Shown here: piece by piece, positions 6,603 through 9,336 of the stretch | Numbering within the stretch: position 1 is the stretch's first letter | Layout of the letters: each line of letters starts with the position of its first letter | NCBI GenBank assembly: GCA_016293845.1 | Contig: JAEDDH010000047.1 | Location: forward strand, 1 to 9,336 | Reading direction: 5' to 3' | Length of the DNA: 9,336 bases | Source of the DNA: Bacteroidales bacterium | Lineage (GTDB): Bacteria; Bacteroidota; Bacteroidia; Bacteroidales; UBA3824 | Notes under the pieces: model-generated | What the model saw: the letters and a program-made list of their open reading frames with translations, nothing else | What the model was told of the DNA's origin: nothing | The model's database searches: none | Position numbers and translations under genes: made by a program

Positions 6603-8307
6603 TCTCAAAGAAGCCAAAGATGAATTTCTAACCGCATTCAGCATCTTGAACGACGATGAGTTGAAACTTTTCCTCGAAAACCCGAGAATGGTGGATGCTT
6701 GGAATGACCTTAACGAGTTGCTTCGTCAATATCCCAAAGCATACGAAAGTATTATCAAGAACGAAATGAAGATTGAGTCTTTGACCAAGTATGCGGATGA
6801 CCCTTCCAACATAGCGAGGGTTAAGACTACGTTGGATATGAGCGTAGCCGAAATCCCGGTGGAATGGATTACCGATGAGATTTGTGATAAGTTCTTCAAG
6901 AATAAATCATATTTGAATGTTTGGAATGATCTTGAAAAAGTGGGAAAAGAACGCTTCTCTAAAGATGGTTTTGCTGCTTTTGATAATTATGTAAAAAACA
7001 GAAATATAACATCAGAAATTACCGACTCCGAAAAACTGATGACAAACATTTTGGCTGACGTCAGCAGAAAAAAGCGCCAAATCGGAAACGAGTTAGTGGC
7101 TTACGACGACCTGTTTAAAGATTATTTCAAACATTTAGACCCAGAGACATTAGCCATATTTGACAAACAGATGCTCGACGCTTGGCACAAGATGATGGAC
7201 AGACGTATGCCCGAGACGTGGTGCAGAGATGTTGATATCGTTGAGAAAATCAAATCGAACAACAGATATATCACCTATTGGGACGAACTCAAAGACGTTG
7301 AAGCCTATCCTTTGACACTCAAAGGCGATGATTTCTCTGTGTTCGACCATTATGTCACCAAACAATTGGGCTACACATTCAAACAGATGCGAGAAATCCA
7401 CGTGCCTGCCAATTGGTTAGAAGACTTTTCTGTGATAGAAAGATTCAAACAGTATAGCGAAACTTGTGCTAGTAATTGGAAAGTGTTGTTTGAAAAAAAT
7501 ATTATAATAGAAGATTTTGACTTTTTATATACAGTATCCAAAAGGATGAAAGACACCAAGTACGCAGAAATTTCGATAAAAAATATTGAACGTACGCTTT
7601 CTTCTGATTTTCGTGATGAAGTGGTTTCTATAATTAAGAACCAAAAACTATCGTACGATGATTTTTGCGCACTTGTAGGCGATTGGGAACATTGTGAAAA
7701 CTTTAAAATAGGAAAGTTCAAAGAAATGTTTAAGTTTTTTGAGAAGAAGCCCACAGTGCATCTTGAGTTTAGAAAAAAGGCGATTAAAGAGTTTTTTGTA
7801 GATGCAGAGGGAAAAGATATTAGGGATGCCTTCATAGCAGAATTCATATCAAATCCAGTTTCCAAAGTCCTATCCATTTATATTCAAAATGGGGGCAACA
7901 TTTCAAATAGTTTAGCAGATGTTAAACAGGAAATGTGGAAAAAGGATTATTTTATTGAATGGATTGAGGCTTGTGTTAGAAATGCTTTACAATCGATTTC
8001 TTCTATATCTCCCAAAAACACATTCCAACAAGATTTAATTAAACTTGTACCACATTTACTAACAAATATAACCTACCACGAATTATTTTCACCCCTTTCA
8101 GAAGGTAGTTTCGATAATTTTAGAACTATTCTTTTCAGAGAATTAATTAAGGCTTTTATTGATTATGGTTTTAATAAGATAGTATCGACAAATAGTCCGA
8201 TTCAATCCACTTTTTACCAATTCTTTAAAGATTTGTTCCATAATTTGACTGATGAACAAATAGAAGTGTTTATAATTGATTTTTACAACTTATTAAACAA
8301 AAAATAG
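6562..8307 (+). CDS. C-terminal tip of toxin cassette 2, separated from its backbone by a frameshift
   Basis: This frame is open from 6466; I chose the first ATG at 6562 (581 residues), but no ribosome site is present and it probably continues the preceding frame. Skipping one base near 6576-6578 would join ...LANDDAT to NVLITKVDNLKEAK without a stop. Residues up to about 335 hold the LENPRMVDAWNDL motif common before toxin tips, then three degenerate Trp-containing repeats. From about nt 7480 GC falls (45% at 7201-7260, 27% at 7501-7560), marking a variable tip of about 275 residues. The tip is helical, rich in Phe, Lys and Ile, with no nuclease, deaminase or protease motif that I recognise. 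Its end lies 6 bases before the membrane protein at 8314, the likely immunity gene. Activity is unknown. Confidence 0.8.
   Translation: MMTLPNVLITKVDNLKEAKDEFLTAFSILNDDELKLFLENPRMVDAWNDLNELLRQYPKAYESIIKNEMKIESLTKYADDPSNIARVKTTLDMSVAEIPVEWITDEICDKFFKNKSYLNVWNDLEKVGKERFSKDGFAAFDNYVKNRNITSEITDSEKLMTNILADVSRKKRQIGNELVAYDDLFKDYFKHLDPETLAIFDKQMLDAWHKMMDRRMPETWCRDVDIVEKIKSNNRYITYWDELKDVEAYPLTLKGDDFSVFDHYVTKQLGYTFKQMREIHVPANWLEDFSVIERFKQYSETCASNWKVLFEKNIIIEDFDFLYTVSKRMKDTKYAEISIKNIERTLSSDFRDEVVSIIKNQKLSYDDFCALVGDWEHCENFKIGKFKEMFKFFEKKPTVHLEFRKKAIKEFFVDAEGKDIRDAFIAEFISNPVSKVLSIYIQNGGNISNSLADVKQEMWKKDYFIEWIEACVRNALQSISSISPKNTFQQDLIKLVPHLLTNITYHELFSPLSEGSFDNFRTILFRELIKAFIDYGFNKIVSTNSPIQSTFYQFFKDLFHNLTDEQIEVFIIDFYNLLNKK
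6859..7551 (+). repeat. Three degenerate ~50-residue repeats in toxin 2
   Basis: Units begin at 6859 (VEWITDE), 7213 (ETWCRDV) and 7408 (ANWLEDF), each about 48-51 codons. Shared features are an opening xxW followed by an acidic patch, a hydrophobic helix like IVEKIK or VIERFK, a second Trp about 20 residues later (VWNDL, YWDEL, NWKVL), and in the first two a closing GFAAFDNYV or DFSVFDHYV. The third unit is the most divergent and overlaps the start of the AT-rich tip. They look like an alpha-helical spacer; the pattern is a hand alignment. Confidence 0.55.
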
Positions 8308-8313
8308 ACGATT

Positions 8314-9129
8314 ATGAAACGTTTTATGCCATTAGTTAATATCTGTCTCATTATCACCGTTGTTATTCTTTTCTTGCCCGCAGATTGGATAACTGCTAAA
8401 TTATTATTCGTTTATTTTTTATTATGCGGATTATTGGCTGGTTTGATGTTGTGGTGGTGCAAAGATACAAAGCATTTGACATTAATTCTATTATTTCTAT
8501 TATCATTCGGTGTTTTTTTTAAGTTAGGAACATTATTTGACCACTGCCGTTTTGATAATCATCATTCAATCGTCTACGCTGAATTAAAAGATAAACATAT
8601 TGGAAGTAAACCCACAAGCCCTTATTTAGATTTTAAATATCAAGATAAAATTGTTTCTATTGGAGTGGAAAAAGAAGAATACCATAAAGATTCATTATTC
8701 AAATCTGTATTACTGTTTATTTCGCCAATTGAAGAAATTATTAAAAAACAAGTCACCGATTTTGAAAAACGTAAGTTCAAATATCCAGTAGAGTACCGCA
8801 ATTATTTGGAATACGGCAACGATAGTTACGATTATTGTTTTATTGAGCCTTATACTGCCTTGAATAATTTTGGACTTCGTAGAGTTTCCAAATCAATTGA
8901 TAATTCAGATACAATATTATACTACAAAAACCTCAATCCTACAATCGACTCCGTTTCTCACCGCATCGCCGACACCCTTCAAACCGCCACCAACCGTGCC
9001 CTTGTAGGCGATTCATTCGCCTTCCTCTTTCACGACGGAATCTACTCCAAAGAGCAGGTGTTTGACGAGATACCGCAGGCAAAGGATTATTATTTAAAAT
9101 ATTATAAAGACGATAATCAAGCCCCCTAA
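8314..9129 (+). CDS. Membrane-anchored protein, candidate immunity protein 2
   Basis: 271 residues, ATG 6 bases after the toxin stop. Three N-terminal hydrophobic helices lie at about residues 5-22, 27-47 and 53-72, followed by a soluble region of about 200 residues with many Tyr, Lys and Asp. I recognise no family. Its place directly after a toxin tip makes it the likely cognate immunity protein, the second membrane-located one in the window. Composition changes sharply inside the gene: 27% GC at 8881-8940 but 60% at 8941-9000, so the last 65 codons (NPTIDSV onward) look like the conserved backbone DNA rather than the rest of the gene. This may be a fusion created by cassette recombination, so the natural C-terminus could differ. 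Confidence 0.82.
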   Translation: MKRFMPLVNICLIITVVILFLPADWITAKLLFVYFLLCGLLAGLMLWWCKDTKHLTLILLFLLSFGVFFKLGTLFDHCRFDNHHSIVYAELKDKHIGSKPTSPYLDFKYQDKIVSIGVEKEEYHKDSLFKSVLLFISPIEEIIKKQVTDFEKRKFKYPVEYRNYLEYGNDSYDYCFIEPYTALNNFGLRRVSKSIDNSDTILYYKNLNPTIDSVSHRIADTLQTATNRALVGDSFAFLFHDGIYSKEQVFDEIPQAKDYYLKYYKDDNQAP

Positions 9130-9336
9130 CCACCAAACCCACAATATCATTCCAGTGGACATACTACGGCAAAACCGACCCGAAAATACGCTACCGATTC
9201 GAGCTTTGGGAAGTAATCAACGCCACCACCGTAGAAACCTACGTTAAGCAAAACAACCCCATATTTGTCGATGACGATATCTTCGTCACCCAAAAAAGCT
9301 ATATGCCCGAACTACTCCAACTTCAAATAGGTCATA
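9117..9336 (+). pseudogene. Headless fragment of a third toxin backbone (continues past window)
   Basis: The frame opens after a TAA at 9114-9116 and runs off the window end. It gives a protein-like sequence of 73 residues, including SFQWTYYGK, RYRFELWEV and LLQLQIGH, with the strand pattern of the beta-sandwich (fibronectin/TANFOR-like) domains in the stalks of Bacteroidales surface toxins. There is no start codon before the ATG at 9303, which is inside the domain, and no promoter or ribosome site. It overlaps the end of the preceding gene by 13 bases. Codon composition (48% GC at 9181-9240) matches the conserved backbone of the other cassettes. It is most simply a third orphan cassette, joined in mid-domain. 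Confidence 0.6.

Noticed and set aside
7371..7877. 168-codon open frame on the minus strand
   Set aside because: It lies opposite the toxin 2 frame, which has consistent protein-like repeats and composition; the antisense frame has no start context or family features.

Overview
The window looks like chromosomal accessory DNA from a member of the Bacteroidales (a gut- or rumen-type Bacteroidetes). The signs are a promoter of the Bacteroidetes -33/-7 type (TTTG, 20 bp, TAnnTTTG) in front of the one free-standing gene, the absence of clear Shine-Dalgarno sequences before any start, an Rpn-family PD-(D/E)XK nuclease typical of the phylum, and large modular proteins with an HELGHG zincin domain followed by variable C-termini. 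No RNA gene, CRISPR array or classical insertion sequence was seen. All calls come from reading the sequence by eye.

Layout. (1) Positions 1-1683 hold the 3' end of a large polymorphic-toxin-like gene: the end of a zincin protease module, then a very AT-rich tip with a predicted helical metal-hydrolase motif. A small multi-pass membrane protein (1680-2165) overlaps its stop codon by ATGA and is the candidate immunity gene. A weak hairpin with a T-run follows. (2) Positions 2166-2566 are a 400-bp gap with a palindrome, a short direct repeat, two GC-rich hairpins and a strong promoter candidate. (3) Positions 2567-3427 hold an intact Rpn-family nuclease. (4) Positions 3435-8307 hold a second toxin cassette with the same zincin module. 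It has no convincing start codon, begins inside a beta-sandwich-like domain, and is split by an apparent one-base frameshift near 6570-6580 into a 1055-residue part and a part of about 580 residues. (5) Positions 8314-9129 hold a three-helix membrane protein, the candidate second immunity gene. (6) From 9117 to the window end a third open frame, again without a start, encodes a piece of what looks like the adhesin-like stalk of such a toxin.

Reading of the whole: this is probably an array of toxin/immunity cassettes. Conserved backbone of about 45-50% GC alternates with AT-rich tips and immunity genes (15-30% GC in the lines counted). Cassettes 2 and 3 are headless, so they are more likely silent or orphan donors for tip exchange than independently secreted toxins. 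The rpn promoter is the only recognisable promoter and could supply transcription of the second cassette and its immunity gene. Whether the Rpn nuclease helps move cassettes is an attractive but untested idea.
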